The position numbers and the translations under genes were made by a program. Shown here one piece after another: positions 6,289-14,944 of a stretch of 23,700 nt of DNA. A model generated the notes under the pieces. That model worked only from the letters and a program-made list of their open reading frames with translations. It was not told where the DNA came from and did not search any database. The stretch is from UBA2965 sp036526135 (GTDB lineage Bacteria; Pseudomonadota; Gammaproteobacteria; Pseudomonadales; Azotimanducaceae): positions 1 to 23,700 of the forward strand of contig DATCZA010000022.1 of NCBI GenBank assembly GCA_036526135.1, written 5' to 3'. The first letter of the stretch is position 1; each line of letters begins with the position of its first letter.

Positions 6289-8697
6289 CTAGAACTTGAC
6301 CTGCAGCTCCGCGCCGAAGTACCGAGGCCGGTTAGGCGTGCCGAACGACCACAGGCCCGGGGCATACACCGGGGTGACGTCGGTTGCCGATGCGGCCACC
6401 ACGTTTGCGCCCACGTCCAAGAACGACATCAGGTACCGCTCGTTTGTCAGGTTCTTGCCGAACACGGAAAACGTCCAGTGCTCTGCCTCGTAGTTGATGG
6501 ATGCATCGAGCAATCCAAAGGAGTCGACTTTCGATGGATTGTCCACGTAGCCGGCGACGGAGTGGTCGGCGTTCGCCGTTGCGGAAATATAGTAGTCGTC
6601 TTTCCAGGTGTAGTTCAGCGTCGCGACGAACCAATGACCGTTGCCCAGCTGGCGCTCGAAGAGAGCACCGAGCCCGGCGGTCATGTCGGGCGCGCGCCTG
6701 AGATCGATGTCGCTCTTGTCGACGATGCCGGTTGCGCTCTCAACCAGAAAATCGTCGTACTTGGCATCGATCAAGCCGATGTTGCCCCGTAACGACAGCC
6801 CGGCGGCAATCACCCAGGTGAAGTCCAATTCGATCCCGTCGATGGTCGCGCTCGAGGCGTTCTCCACCACCGTCAGGGTTGTCTGTCCACCGGTGCCGGG
6901 CTTGACGATGTCTTCCTGCTTGTCGTCATACTTGACCGTGAAGGCGGCTAGGTTGAGCTGCAGCCTGTTGTCCAGGAACATCAGCTTGCCGCCGATTTCC
7001 CAGCTTTCCACGGATTCCGGATCGTAGGGGCCCGTATTGTCAGGCGCCGTTGCCCGCCCGTTGAAGCCTCCCGAACGGAATCCTTCGGAATAGGTCACGT
7101 AGGCCATACCCGCATCGAAGTTGTATTGCGCGCCGACTCTTGGGGTGAACTCGCTCCAGGATTCCTTGCCGTCAAAGGTGGGGTCGTATACCGGTGCGGC
7201 CCACTCGGGACAGTCTTCGCCCCACGATCCGGCTGTCAAGTCTCCCGGGCCTGGAAACAGCGGGTAGGGATCGAGCGTCTTTTCGTAGCCCGCGACGTCG
7301 ACGTAAACCACCTCACCCGGGGGCAGATCCAGGATCTGTTGGAACGGGTTTTCGGAATAGCCCGTCACCGTCATGCAGGCCGACTTCTCCTCGTCGAGCC
7401 ACCTTCCGCCGAGGCTGAGCGTCAGACGATCGGTAATGTCCCAATCGACCTGTCCGAAGACTCCCATCGAGTCCACGTCCTGTTGGTAGAAGGGGGAGGC
7501 GGTGAAGTTTGTAACGCTCGTGGGATTGAAGATGTTGAAGAGGCCGGTGTTCTGCTGCAGCGTGTAATCGCTCTCCCACAAAAAGACGCCGAGAGTGGAT
7601 CGCAGGCGTTCGTTCCAGTCCGATTCGAGTCGCAGCTCGTAGCTGGTCTGGCTTTCGAACGTCGGGCGGTCCGTCCAGAATAGGTCTGCCGCAACGCCGT
7701 CGAACTCCTGGCGCGCAAGTTCATCCGTGTCGCGATCGCCGAAGACGAAGGCAAGCTTGTGATTCTCGTGGAACTGCCAGTTTGCGTGAATGGTCCACGC
7801 GTCGGTGTGCAGCTCGGCGAACTGCTCCTGCGTCGTGTAGGTGGTATAAAGAGCCTTGGATTCCTTGCCCACGGCACAGTTGTCGCCGCAGAAGGCTCCG
7901 AAGGCTTCGCCCGATGGGGTCAATGCGGTGACCGGACGCGTTGGCGTGTCGTCGTCAATGTTGTCGTAGATGACTCGCAGATCGAAATTGTCGGTGGGCT
8001 GCCAAAGCGCGTCGATGGTGAACATGAAGAGGTCGTTCTCCCCATCGGTGGTGCCGCGGGACGCGTTCTTGATGTAGGCGCCGCCCTTGCTGCTGGCGGC
8101 CGACAGCTTCAGTGACACGCCACCGATTTCCGGCAGATTGAGCAGCGCTTTGAAGTCTTCCTGGCTGTCCTCGGCAATGGTGGCCACGATCTTCCCGCCG
8201 ATCTCTCCCGTCGGTTTGGAGCGGATGACATGGACCAGGCCGCCGATGGTGTTTCTGCCGAACAGGGTGCCCTGGGGCCCCCTGAGCACTTCGACTCTCT
8301 CGGCGTCCCAGACGTTCAGCAAGGCGCCGGTGGTCGATGACAGATAGATACCGTCCTGATAGATGGCGACGGCCGGATCGAAACTCTTTTCAACCTCAGC
8401 GTGCTGCATCCCGCGAATCGACACGCCAACCGTTCCGTTCCCCAGGATTGGGTTGATCACCAGGTTGGGCGACATCCCGGTAATCTCGTCGATCGTTCGG
8501 GAGAATGATTTCTCGATCGCATTGGCATCCATGGCGGACATTGAGATGGCAACGTCCTGCATGCTTTCCTCGCGCTTCTGCGCAGTCACGACGATCTCTT
8601 CGATCTGCGTGGTGGTCGTTCTCTCGGCACGAACGTTTTCGGCGAACGTTGACGAGATCGCCAGGAGGATGAACGTTATGTGCATTTGCTTTGGCAT
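6289..8697 (-). CDS. TonB-dependent outer-membrane receptor (second)
   Basis: An 802-residue outer-membrane receptor. The start at 8697 is supported by GAGGGGA immediately upstream (8702-8708 on the - strand). A signal peptide covers roughly residues 1-20 or 1-24. The TonB box is EEIVVTAQKREE. The plug includes SIRGMQH, IYQDGIYL and VLRGPQGTLFGRNTIGG; the barrel contains YSEGFRSGGFNGR and ends ELQVKF with terminal Phe. Extra cysteines (FCGDNC, and further on SAC and EDC) fall in probable extracellular loops. It shares the family architecture of the receptor at 684-2957 but diverges strongly in loops, so a different ligand is likely. It appears monocistronic, with its own candidate promoter and terminator. 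No neighbouring gene identifies the substrate. Confidence 0.95.
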   Translation of the reverse strand: MPKQMHITFILLAISSTFAENVRAERTTTTQIEEIVVTAQKREESMQDVAISMSAMDANAIEKSFSRTIDEITGMSPNLVINPILGNGTVGVSIRGMQHAEVEKSFDPAVAIYQDGIYLSSTTGALLNVWDAERVEVLRGPQGTLFGRNTIGGLVHVIRSKPTGEIGGKIVATIAEDSQEDFKALLNLPEIGGVSLKLSAASSKGGAYIKNASRGTTDGENDLFMFTIDALWQPTDNFDLRVIYDNIDDDTPTRPVTALTPSGEAFGAFCGDNCAVGKESKALYTTYTTQEQFAELHTDAWTIHANWQFHENHKLAFVFGDRDTDELARQEFDGVAADLFWTDRPTFESQTSYELRLESDWNERLRSTLGVFLWESDYTLQQNTGLFNIFNPTSVTNFTASPFYQQDVDSMGVFGQVDWDITDRLTLSLGGRWLDEEKSACMTVTGYSENPFQQILDLPPGEVVYVDVAGYEKTLDPYPLFPGPGDLTAGSWGEDCPEWAAPVYDPTFDGKESWSEFTPRVGAQYNFDAGMAYVTYSEGFRSGGFNGRATAPDNTGPYDPESVESWEIGGKLMFLDNRLQLNLAAFTVKYDDKQEDIVKPGTGGQTTLTVVENASSATIDGIELDFTWVIAAGLSLRGNIGLIDAKYDDFLVESATGIVDKSDIDLRRAPDMTAGLGALFERQLGNGHWFVATLNYTWKDDYYISATANADHSVAGYVDNPSKVDSFGLLDASINYEAEHWTFSVFGKNLTNERYLMSFLDVGANVVAASATDVTPVYAPGLWSFGTPNRPRYFGAELQVKF

Positions 8698-8757
8698 GTT
8701 TCCCCTCGATAGTCTTATCTCGTGGCCGCTTCTGCTGTGGAAGCGATTCGGGCGGGG

Positions 8758-8786
8758 ACTCTACTTTGATGTACAAACGGAGTCCA
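8758..8786 (-). promoter_or_regulatory. candidate sigma70-type promoter for the second TonB receptor
   Basis: On the - strand TGGACT (8781-8786) and TAGAGT (8758-8763) are spaced by 17 nt, each with 4 of 6 consensus bases, giving a leader of about 50 nt before the start at 8697. The rest of the 299-nt gap from 8698 to 8996 contains nothing else I recognise: no ORF of note, no strong inverted repeat, and no convincing + strand promoter. Confidence 0.25.
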
Positions 8787-8996
8787 GTCGCCTCGAGAGC
8801 TCGGACGCCTGGAGCGTGTTGGTGCGGGTTGATGTGATTCCGGTCTGAAATGTCCCCTCCCTGCACCGAGCGGGCACGTTACGGGTACGAAGTTAACGAC
8901 CTGAAGGGCCGGGTATTGGATAACGATCGGGGCACTTGGACCCGGCTCGCCCGGGAGTAGGTCGGGGCCGTCGAGGCAGAACGCCGGGGGATAACA

Positions 8997-9867
8997 ATGG
9001 AGCTGGACGGCTTCGAGACCCGCGAGATCGAACTGGATGGCGTGCGCATGCACGTTCGGATCGGGGGCGCTGGACCGCCCCTCCTGCTGCTGCACGGCTA
9101 CCCTCAGACTCATCTCATGTGGCACCGGATTGCCCCCCCGACTCGCGCGGAATTTTTTCGTGGTGGCGCCCGACCTGCGCGGCTACGGTGCCAGCGGCAA
9201 GCCACCGGCCGGGGAAGAATACCGCGCCTATTCCAAGCGGGTGATGGCGGCGGAGATGGTGGCGCTGATGGCGGGCCTTGGTCACGAGCGCTTCGCCGTG
9301 GCCGGGCACGACCGCGGCGGTCGCGTGGCCTACCGCATGGCGCTGGATCATCCGGAAGTGGTGAGCCGGCTTGTCATCCTGGACATCATTCCGACCCTGG
9401 ATCAGTTCGAGGCCCTCGGGTGGCGCGGCGGTCTTTTCGGCTACCACTGGTACTTCCTCGCTCAGCCACCGCCCCTGCCGGAGACCCTCATCGCCCACGA
9501 GCCGGAGCTCTACCTGCGCACGGCCATGAGCAGCTGGGCTGGCGACTTCTCTGCCCTCGATGCGGCCTTTCCTGCGTACCTCGCGGCCTTCACCCCGGAG
9601 ACGATCCGCGCCAGCTGCGACGATTACCGGGCCGGAGCCTACGTCGACACCGAAATCGATCGGGCTGATCGTGAGGCTGGCCGTCGGATCGGCTGCCCGG
9701 TGCTGGCACTGTGGGGCGAGATCAACGGGCCGCGGCCTGGAGTGCTCGAGGCCTGGCAGCGCTGGGCGGACGACGTCCAAGGCGTCGGGCTGCCCTGCGG
9801 CCACTTCCTGCCCGAGGAGGCACCCGAGGCGGTTCTGGCCGCGATGCTAGAATTTCTCAAAGCCTGA
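8997..9867 (+). pseudogene. fluoro/haloacetate dehalogenase-like alpha/beta hydrolase, frameshifted
   Basis: Two overlapping frames together encode one about 289-residue protein. The first, from ATG 8997 with GGGGGA upstream, carries the oxyanion segment HGYPQTHLMW; the second carries the rest. Removing one C from the C7 run at 9133-9139 joins them exactly (IAPRLARNFFVVAPDLRGYG). Numbered on the corrected protein, the nucleophile Asp105 sits in GHDRGGR, with Arg106 and Arg109 as carboxylate binders, D129, His150/Trp151 and Tyr210 as the halide pocket, and base His269 in GHFLPEEAPE. This is the full residue set known in fluoroacetate dehalogenases, which hydrolyse haloacetates to glycolate in the cytoplasm. 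The shift is either a real inactivation or an indel error; every downstream key residue is intact. A DUF2855 gene follows after 15 nt. Confidence 0.88.
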
Positions 9868-9882
9868 ATAGGGAGAGGATGA

Positions 9883-10962
9883 ATGCACGGTCTTCAGCTG
9901 CTGGTTAATCGGAACGATCTCGAGGACACCCGCTGGCAGCAGGCGCCGGTCCCGGCTCCCGACGAGCTGGCCCCGGGCGAGGTGCTGCTGCGCATCGACG
10001 AGTTTGCCCTCACCGCCAACAACATTACCTATGCGGTGGCTGGGGAGATGATGCGCTACTGGAACTTCTTTCCAGCGCCCGACGGCTGGGGCCGCGTGCC
10101 GGTCTGGGGATTTGCAACCGTGGTCGCGTCGAATCACGCTGAGGTGGCTACGGGCGAGCGCCTCTACGGCTACCTGCCCATGGGCAGCCATCTGCTCATC
10201 GAAGCCGGCCGGGTGCGGGCCAACCAGCTTACCGACGTCAGCGCCCATCGCGTCGACCTGCCCCCGGTCTACAACCAGTTCCAGCGCGTCGATGCTGCTT
10301 CCGAGCCGGCCGCTGACGCGGCCCAGATGCTCTATCGGCCGTTGTTCATGACCTCTTTCGTGCTGGACCATTTTCTCCATGCAAACGGCTTCTTCGGCGC
10401 GCAGTCGGTGATTCTGACCAGCGCGTCCAGCAAGACGGCTCTCGGGCTTGCGCTGCTCCTTGCGCGGCGCGGGGACGTTCGCGTGATCGGTCTCACCGGC
10501 CGGGCCAACGTCGGGTTCGTGGAAGGGCTCGGCTGCTACGACGAGGTAGTGGCCTATGAAGACTTGGCCACTCTGGATGCTGCACGGGAAGTGGTGAGCG
10601 TCGACATGGCCGGTAACGGTGAGGTGCTGGCCGCCCTGCACAACCACTTCGCGGACAACTTGAAGTACAGCTGCCTGGTGGGGGCCACCCACTGGGATCA
10701 CCGCGCTGGCGCGAGGGAGATGGCGGGCCCCGAACCGGAGCTGTTCTTCGCGCCGAGCCACATTCAGGACACGGACTGGGGCCCCGGCGGGCTCGAAGCC
10801 CGCTTCGCCGATGCCTGGGACATGCTTGTGGAGCGTATGTCGGGGCTCGTCACCGTGGTTCGGGCCGATGACCCGGCAGAGGTCGAGGCCGTCTACCAGC
10901 GGCTGCTTGCTGGAGAGGTGGGACCAGACGTGGGCTACGTGCTGGGTGTCGACGTGGGTTGA
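9883..10962 (+). CDS. DUF2855-family protein
   Basis: A 359-residue protein that I recognise as DUF2855. The family has the overall layout of medium-chain dehydrogenase/reductases: an N-terminal GroES-like part (APGEVLLRIDEFALTANNITYA at about 30-51) and a later Rossmann-like segment (VILTSASSKTALGLALLL near 186-203, then VIGLTGRANV). The zinc-binding residues of classical alcohol dehydrogenases are not evident. The start at ATG 9883 is supported by GGGAGAGG (9871-9878), and the gene begins 15 nt after the dehalogenase stop, so the two are probably cotranscribed. A nucleotide-dependent reductase acting on the same substrate class as the dehalogenase is possible, but the family has no established reaction that I know of. 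Confidence 0.85.
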   Translation: MHGLQLLVNRNDLEDTRWQQAPVPAPDELAPGEVLLRIDEFALTANNITYAVAGEMMRYWNFFPAPDGWGRVPVWGFATVVASNHAEVATGERLYGYLPMGSHLLIEAGRVRANQLTDVSAHRVDLPPVYNQFQRVDAASEPAADAAQMLYRPLFMTSFVLDHFLHANGFFGAQSVILTSASSKTALGLALLLARRGDVRVIGLTGRANVGFVEGLGCYDEVVAYEDLATLDAAREVVSVDMAGNGEVLAALHNHFADNLKYSCLVGATHWDHRAGAREMAGPEPELFFAPSHIQDTDWGPGGLEARFADAWDMLVERMSGLVTVVRADDPAEVEAVYQRLLAGEVGPDVGYVLGVDVG

Positions 10963-10987
10963 ATCGCGCCGCCCCTTTTGGGGCGAT
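10963..10987. terminator. hairpin between convergent genes, possible terminator
   Basis: CGCCCC (10970-10975), loop TTTT, GGGGCG (10980-10985) directly after the DUF2855 stop and before the 3' end of the M32 peptidase gene. There is no U-tract on either strand, so it may be only a weak or Rho-assisted terminator. Confidence 0.4.
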
Positions 10988-11007
10988 CCGATCGTGGCGA
11001 GGCGGCC

Positions 11008-12498
11008 TCAGCCGAGATAACGCGCCTGAATGTGCCGTTTGTAGAACCCGGCGTCCAGCGTCGAGCCGGTGACTTCCTCCAGGAGCGGCTGCATGGTCGT
11101 CTGCCGACCGCGGCCGTGGATGTTCTCCCGCAGCCAGGCCACAAGTGGCTCGAGGTTTCCGGCGGCGATGTCCGAGGCGAGATCCGGCATGACCTTTCGG
11201 GCGGTGGCGAACCATTGCGCGGCGGTGAGCGCGCCCAGGGTATAGGTCGGGAAGTAACCGAAAAGGCCCGCGTACCAGTGCACGTCCTGCATGCAACCGT
11301 CTGCGTTGTTGCCCTCGGTGGACAGCCCCAGATAGCGCTGCATGGCGTCGTTCCATGCCTCGGGCAGGTCGGCCACGGCGAGGGTGCCGTCCAGCAGCTG
11401 GCGCTCCAGCTCGAAACGCAGGATGACGTGGAGCGGGTAGGTGATCTCGTCAGCGTCCACGCGGATGTAGCCGCGCGCCACGCGGGTGACGTGGCCGTAC
11501 AGGTTGTCCGTCGACCACGCCGGCTCGGTCTCGCTGCGGTCGAAGTGCCGGCGGATCATGGGCGCCAGAAAGCCGACGAACTCGCGGCTGCGGCAGACCT
11601 GCAGCTCCATGAGCAGCGACTGGCTTTCGTGGACGGCCGCACCCAGTGAGTCGCCGACCGGCTGCTGCCGCCAGTCCCTGGGCAGACCCTGCTGGTAGAG
11701 CGCGTGCCCGGTTTCGTGGCAGGTCGCCATGAGCGCCTCGATGAAGCTCGACTCAGAGTAACGGGTGGTGATGCGGGTATCGTCCGGCACGCCGCCGCAG
11801 AACGGGTGATGGCTGACGTCTAGCCTGCCCCGATCGAAGTCGAAGCCGAGCAGGCCCATGACCTCCAAGGACAGCTGACGCTGCTCCTCCACCGTGAAAG
11901 GCCCCTCGAGGGGCGCCACCTCGCCCTGGCGATCCAGGGCCGTCTCCAGCGCGCCGGGGAGAAACGCCTTGAGATCCTCGAAGACGGGCTCGATGTCGGC
12001 GATGCGCAGCTCCGGCTCGTAGACCTCTAAAAGCGCATCGTAGCGGGACAGATGCATGGCATCGGCCAGGGCATCCGCCTGCTGACGGGCGAGACCGATC
12101 ACCTCCGCGAGGAGGGGCTTCACCGTCTCCCAGTCGTTCCGCGCCCGGGCCTCGCGCCAGGCCTGCTCGCATTTCATCTGCGCCAGCCGGCTCGCCCGCA
12201 CCAGGTCCGAAGGGATTGCCGTGGCTTCCACGAACTCCCGCTCCATGTTGGTCACGTTGGCCGATTGCCAGTCATCGAGCTCGAACCCCTCCCCACGCGC
12301 GCGATTCAACAGCTCGCCGATTTCCGGATCCGCCACGCGCTCATGGATCAGTGTGGCCAGGGACGCCAGCGCTTCGGAGCGGCCCGCGCCGCCGCCCCTG
12401 GGCATCATGCAGGCCTCGTCCCAGTGGGTAATGGCTGCCACCTCGCGCAGGCGGGCAACTTCGCGGGCTTTGGCTTCGAGCTCCGAGTAGGCGGACAT
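11008..12498 (-). CDS. M32-family metallocarboxypeptidase
   Basis: A 496-residue zinc carboxypeptidase of family M32 (thermostable carboxypeptidase 1 type), normal length for the family. The zinc motif is HETGH (H261, E262, H265), followed by the family-specific VHESQS containing the third ligand Glu, and then DADEITYPLHVILRFELE, another M32 hallmark. It removes C-terminal amino acids from peptides in the cytoplasm. There is no signal peptide. AGGAAGA upstream of the ATG at 12498 supports the start. It is convergent with the dehalogenase/DUF2855 pair and divergent from an SDR gene, so it is a single-gene unit. This is probably a housekeeping peptide-turnover gene unrelated to the surrounding catabolic genes. 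Confidence 0.95.
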   Translation of the reverse strand: MSAYSELEAKAREVARLREVAAITHWDEACMMPRGGGAGRSEALASLATLIHERVADPEIGELLNRARGEGFELDDWQSANVTNMEREFVEATAIPSDLVRASRLAQMKCEQAWREARARNDWETVKPLLAEVIGLARQQADALADAMHLSRYDALLEVYEPELRIADIEPVFEDLKAFLPGALETALDRQGEVAPLEGPFTVEEQRQLSLEVMGLLGFDFDRGRLDVSHHPFCGGVPDDTRITTRYSESSFIEALMATCHETGHALYQQGLPRDWRQQPVGDSLGAAVHESQSLLMELQVCRSREFVGFLAPMIRRHFDRSETEPAWSTDNLYGHVTRVARGYIRVDADEITYPLHVILRFELERQLLDGTLAVADLPEAWNDAMQRYLGLSTEGNNADGCMQDVHWYAGLFGYFPTYTLGALTAAQWFATARKVMPDLASDIAAGNLEPLVAWLRENIHGRGRQTTMQPLLEEVTGSTLDAGFYKRHIQARYLG

Positions 12499-12532
12499 GG
12501 TCTTCCTGGCGGGATTGAATTTGGAGCGGCGC

Positions 12533-12538
12533 AGTATA
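12533..12538 (-). promoter_or_regulatory. candidate -10 element for the M32 peptidase gene
   Basis: TATACT on the - strand (5 of 6 consensus bases), about 35 nt upstream of the start at 12498. A recognisable -35 is not visible. The 134-nt divergent gap 12499-12632 shows no other clear element for the + strand SDR apart from its ribosome site GGGGGAT at 12619-12625. Confidence 0.3.
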
Positions 12539-12632
12539 AAGACCTTCGGCGTCGTTTTGGGAGCGTTGGGCCGTGGCGCCCCGATGGCCGGATGGATAGG
12601 ATTGAGCGGGTATTTTTTGGGGGATCAGCGGC

Positions 12633-13583
12633 ATGGCTTTTGGACACGACACCACCACTGAGGAGGTTCTGCAGGGCATCGACCTCAGGGGCAAGACGGC
12701 GCTGGTCACCGGGGCCTCCGGGGGGCTGGGCGCCGAGACGGCCCGGGCGCTGGCATCCAGGGGCGCGGCGGTCACCCTCGCGGTGCGCAACGTGGCGAAG
12801 GGCGAAGACGTGGCGGAGAGCATCCGGGAGTCGACGGGCAGCACGGTGGATGTGGTTGAGCTGGAGCTGGATTCGCTTCCCAGCGTGCGCGCCTGTGCCG
12901 AAAGCTGGCTTGGGAATCACGGCCCGCTCAACCTGCTCATCAACAACGCCGGCGTCATGGCCTGCCCGCTGGCCCGAACGGAGGCGGGGTGGGAGCTTCA
13001 GTTCGCGACCAACCATCTCGGCCACTTCCTGTTGACGCTGCTCCTGCTGCCGGCGCTTCGGGCCGGCGCACCGGCGCGGATCGTCAACTTGAGCTCCGGC
13101 GCTCACCGCTTCGGCGGTGTGGATTTCGACGACATCCACTTCGAGCGGCGCGAGTACGACAAGTTCGTCGCGTACGGTCAGTCCAAGACGGCCAACATAC
13201 TCTTTGCGGTGGAGCTCGGCCGGCGCCTGGAAGGCAGCGGGATCACCGTCAACGCCGTGCACCCGGGCGTCATCGTGACCGAGCTCGGCCGGCATCTCAC
13301 GCCGGAAGACCTGGCCAACTTTCCGGGTGCGAAATCCGTGGACGAGTTGAGGTACAAGACCGTCGAGTCCGGTGCCGCCACCAGCGTGTGGGCAGCTACC
13401 TCGCCGGAGCTGGAGGGGCGCAGCGGCCTTTACTGCGAGGACTGTCACGTCGCGGGTCCCGCGGTGGAGGACGGCGTTCAGGAGGGTTACTCGTCCTGGG
13501 CCAGGGACCCGGAGGCGGCGGCACGGCTGTTTGCGCTGTCCGAGGAGCTCGTCGGCGAGAAGTACGCCGGCGCGGCAGCTTGA
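12633..13583 (+). CDS. SDR-family oxidoreductase (retinol dehydrogenase/WWOX-like)
   Basis: A 316-residue classical short-chain dehydrogenase. The cofactor loop is TGASGGLG (residues 26-33), the NNAG motif is present (INNAGVM), the catalytic serine lies in NLSSGAH (S154/S155), and YGQSK gives Tyr181 and Lys185. Length and motifs (SGAHRFG, HPGVIVTEL) match the retinol dehydrogenase / WW-domain oxidoreductase branch, which generally prefers NADP(H) and acts on lipophilic alcohols or ketones. GGGGGAT before ATG 12633 sets the start. The flavin monooxygenase gene starts 10 nt after the stop, so the two enzymes are almost certainly cotranscribed and may oxidise one substrate in sequence. The C-terminal tail (ATSPELEGRSGLYCEDC) is typical of this branch. 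Confidence 0.93.
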   Translation: MAFGHDTTTEEVLQGIDLRGKTALVTGASGGLGAETARALASRGAAVTLAVRNVAKGEDVAESIRESTGSTVDVVELELDSLPSVRACAESWLGNHGPLNLLINNAGVMACPLARTEAGWELQFATNHLGHFLLTLLLLPALRAGAPARIVNLSSGAHRFGGVDFDDIHFERREYDKFVAYGQSKTANILFAVELGRRLEGSGITVNAVHPGVIVTELGRHLTPEDLANFPGAKSVDELRYKTVESGAATSVWAATSPELEGRSGLYCEDCHVAGPAVEDGVQEGYSSWARDPEAAARLFALSEELVGEKYAGAAA

Positions 13584-13593
13584 GGGTCTGCCG

Positions 13594-14844
13594 ATGAGTG
13601 ACTACGACGTGGTGATCGTGGGCGGCGGGCTGGGCGGCAGCGCGCTCGGGGGCTTCCTGGCTGACGCCGGGCGCAAAGTGCTGGTGCTCGAGCGGCTGAC
13701 GGAGTTTTCGGACCGGGTGCGCGGAGAGTGGATGGCCTGCTGGGGGGTGGTGGAGCTGAAGAAGCTCGGACTCTACGAGCGCTTCATGGCCGCGGGCGGT
13801 CATCACTTATCCCGCAGCATTCCCTACGACGAGCTGCTTCCCGCGGAACGGGCGGAAGCCATCGCCACCAAATTTGCCGACCTCCACCCCGATGTGCCGG
13901 GACCGCTGTGCATGGAGCACGTGGTGATGCAGAACGAGGCCATCGCCTGGGCGGCGGAGTCCGGTGCGGACGTTCTGCGCGGGGTGAGCGGCGTTGCCGT
14001 GACGGCGGGCGCCAAGCCGCGCGTGCGTTACACGCACGACGGCGTCGACCATGACGTCGGCTGTCGCTGGATCGTCGGCGCCGATGGCCGCGGGTCCAGC
14101 GTTCGGCGCCAGCTCGACATTCCCATCAACGAAGCGCCTCTGGATCACCTGATAGCCGGGCTCCTGATCGAGGGCGCCGACGACTGGCCGGAAGATCTGC
14201 AGTGCCTCGGCAAGTTCGGAGACCTGCACTACCTGGTATTTCCACAAGGCGGCGGCAAGGTGAGGATTTACGCGGATTACGCCTACCAGGGCAGCGCTCG
14301 ATTCTCGGGTCCCGACGGCGCCAGCGAGATGCTCGCCGCCTTCGATCTGCCCCGCGTGCCCCACAGCAAGGCAGTGGCCAACGCCCGGCCCATCGGTCCC
14401 TGCCGGTCTTATCCCAGCCAGGACGCCTGGGTGGAAGAGCCTTGTGTGGAGGGTGCGGTGCTGATTGGTGATGCGGCCGGCTACAATGATCCCATCCTGG
14501 GACAGGGCCTTTCGGTGACCCTTCGCGATGCCCACAGCGTGGGCGCGATCCTCGCCGGCGGCGACGCCTGGAGCGCCGACCTGTTCCGGCCCTACGTGGA
14601 AGAACGCGGGGAACGGCTGCGGCGCCTGCGCTTTGCCGCCTCTTTCGTCACGACGCTGTATGCACGGTTCGAACCCGGGGACGTCGAACGTCGGGCGGAG
14701 GCGTTCCGGCGCATGGGTGCGGACCCCAGCCTCGCCGTCATGTCGCTGGCGGCTATCCTGGGTCCCGAGACTCTGCCCGCCGAGTGCTTCACGCCCGCCT
14801 TCTACGAGCGGGCCTTCGGAACCACGGAGAACATGGTGGCCTGA
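13594..14844 (+). CDS. FAD-dependent monooxygenase (PHBH-type group A)
   Basis: A 416-residue flavoprotein of the p-hydroxybenzoate hydroxylase fold. FAD-binding motifs are GGGLGGS at the N terminus (residues 9-15, after VVIV), the GADGRGSSVRR segment in the middle (DG motif), and GDAAGYNDPILGQG (GD motif). It is expected to use NAD(P)H and oxygen to hydroxylate an organic substrate in the cytoplasm; related proteins include FAD-dependent halogenases and geranylgeranyl reductases, which I cannot exclude. The open frame extends upstream to 13372 inside the SDR gene, but ATG 13594, right before the flavin-binding strand and with GAGGG at 13582-13586, is clearly the start. It lies 10 nt downstream of the SDR. 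Confidence 0.9.
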   Translation: MSDYDVVIVGGGLGGSALGGFLADAGRKVLVLERLTEFSDRVRGEWMACWGVVELKKLGLYERFMAAGGHHLSRSIPYDELLPAERAEAIATKFADLHPDVPGPLCMEHVVMQNEAIAWAAESGADVLRGVSGVAVTAGAKPRVRYTHDGVDHDVGCRWIVGADGRGSSVRRQLDIPINEAPLDHLIAGLLIEGADDWPEDLQCLGKFGDLHYLVFPQGGGKVRIYADYAYQGSARFSGPDGASEMLAAFDLPRVPHSKAVANARPIGPCRSYPSQDAWVEEPCVEGAVLIGDAAGYNDPILGQGLSVTLRDAHSVGAILAGGDAWSADLFRPYVEERGERLRRLRFAASFVTTLYARFEPGDVERRAEAFRRMGADPSLAVMSLAAILGPETLPAECFTPAFYERAFGTTENMVA

Positions 14845-14907
14845 CAGCCGGCGCCGCCCGGGCGGTCCGGTGCGGGGTTTGGATGATCGGGCCTGGAAGG
14901 GACCGTG

Positions 14908-14936
14908 CGCCCGGCTTTCCATGGGAAAGCCGGGCG
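14908..14936. terminator. strong 13-bp hairpin, probable bidirectional terminator
   Basis: Perfect inverted repeat CGCCCGGCTTTCC (14908-14920) and GGAAAGCCGGGCG (14924-14936) with a 3-nt loop, between the 3' ends of the convergent monooxygenase (+) and small secreted protein (-) genes. No T-tract follows on either strand, so the assignment rests on position and stem strength. Confidence 0.55.
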
Positions 14937-14944
14937 TGCCGAAC

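Noticed and set aside
8997..9668. Reading the first dehalogenase frame on past the C7 run as a separate 223-residue protein
   Set aside because: After about residue 48 the translation becomes Arg/Gly-rich shadow sequence, while the true hydrolase continues in the next frame.
13372..13593. N-terminal extension of the FAD monooxygenase
   Set aside because: The extension is Arg-rich shadow sequence within the SDR gene; ATG 13594 opens directly onto the FAD-binding strand.
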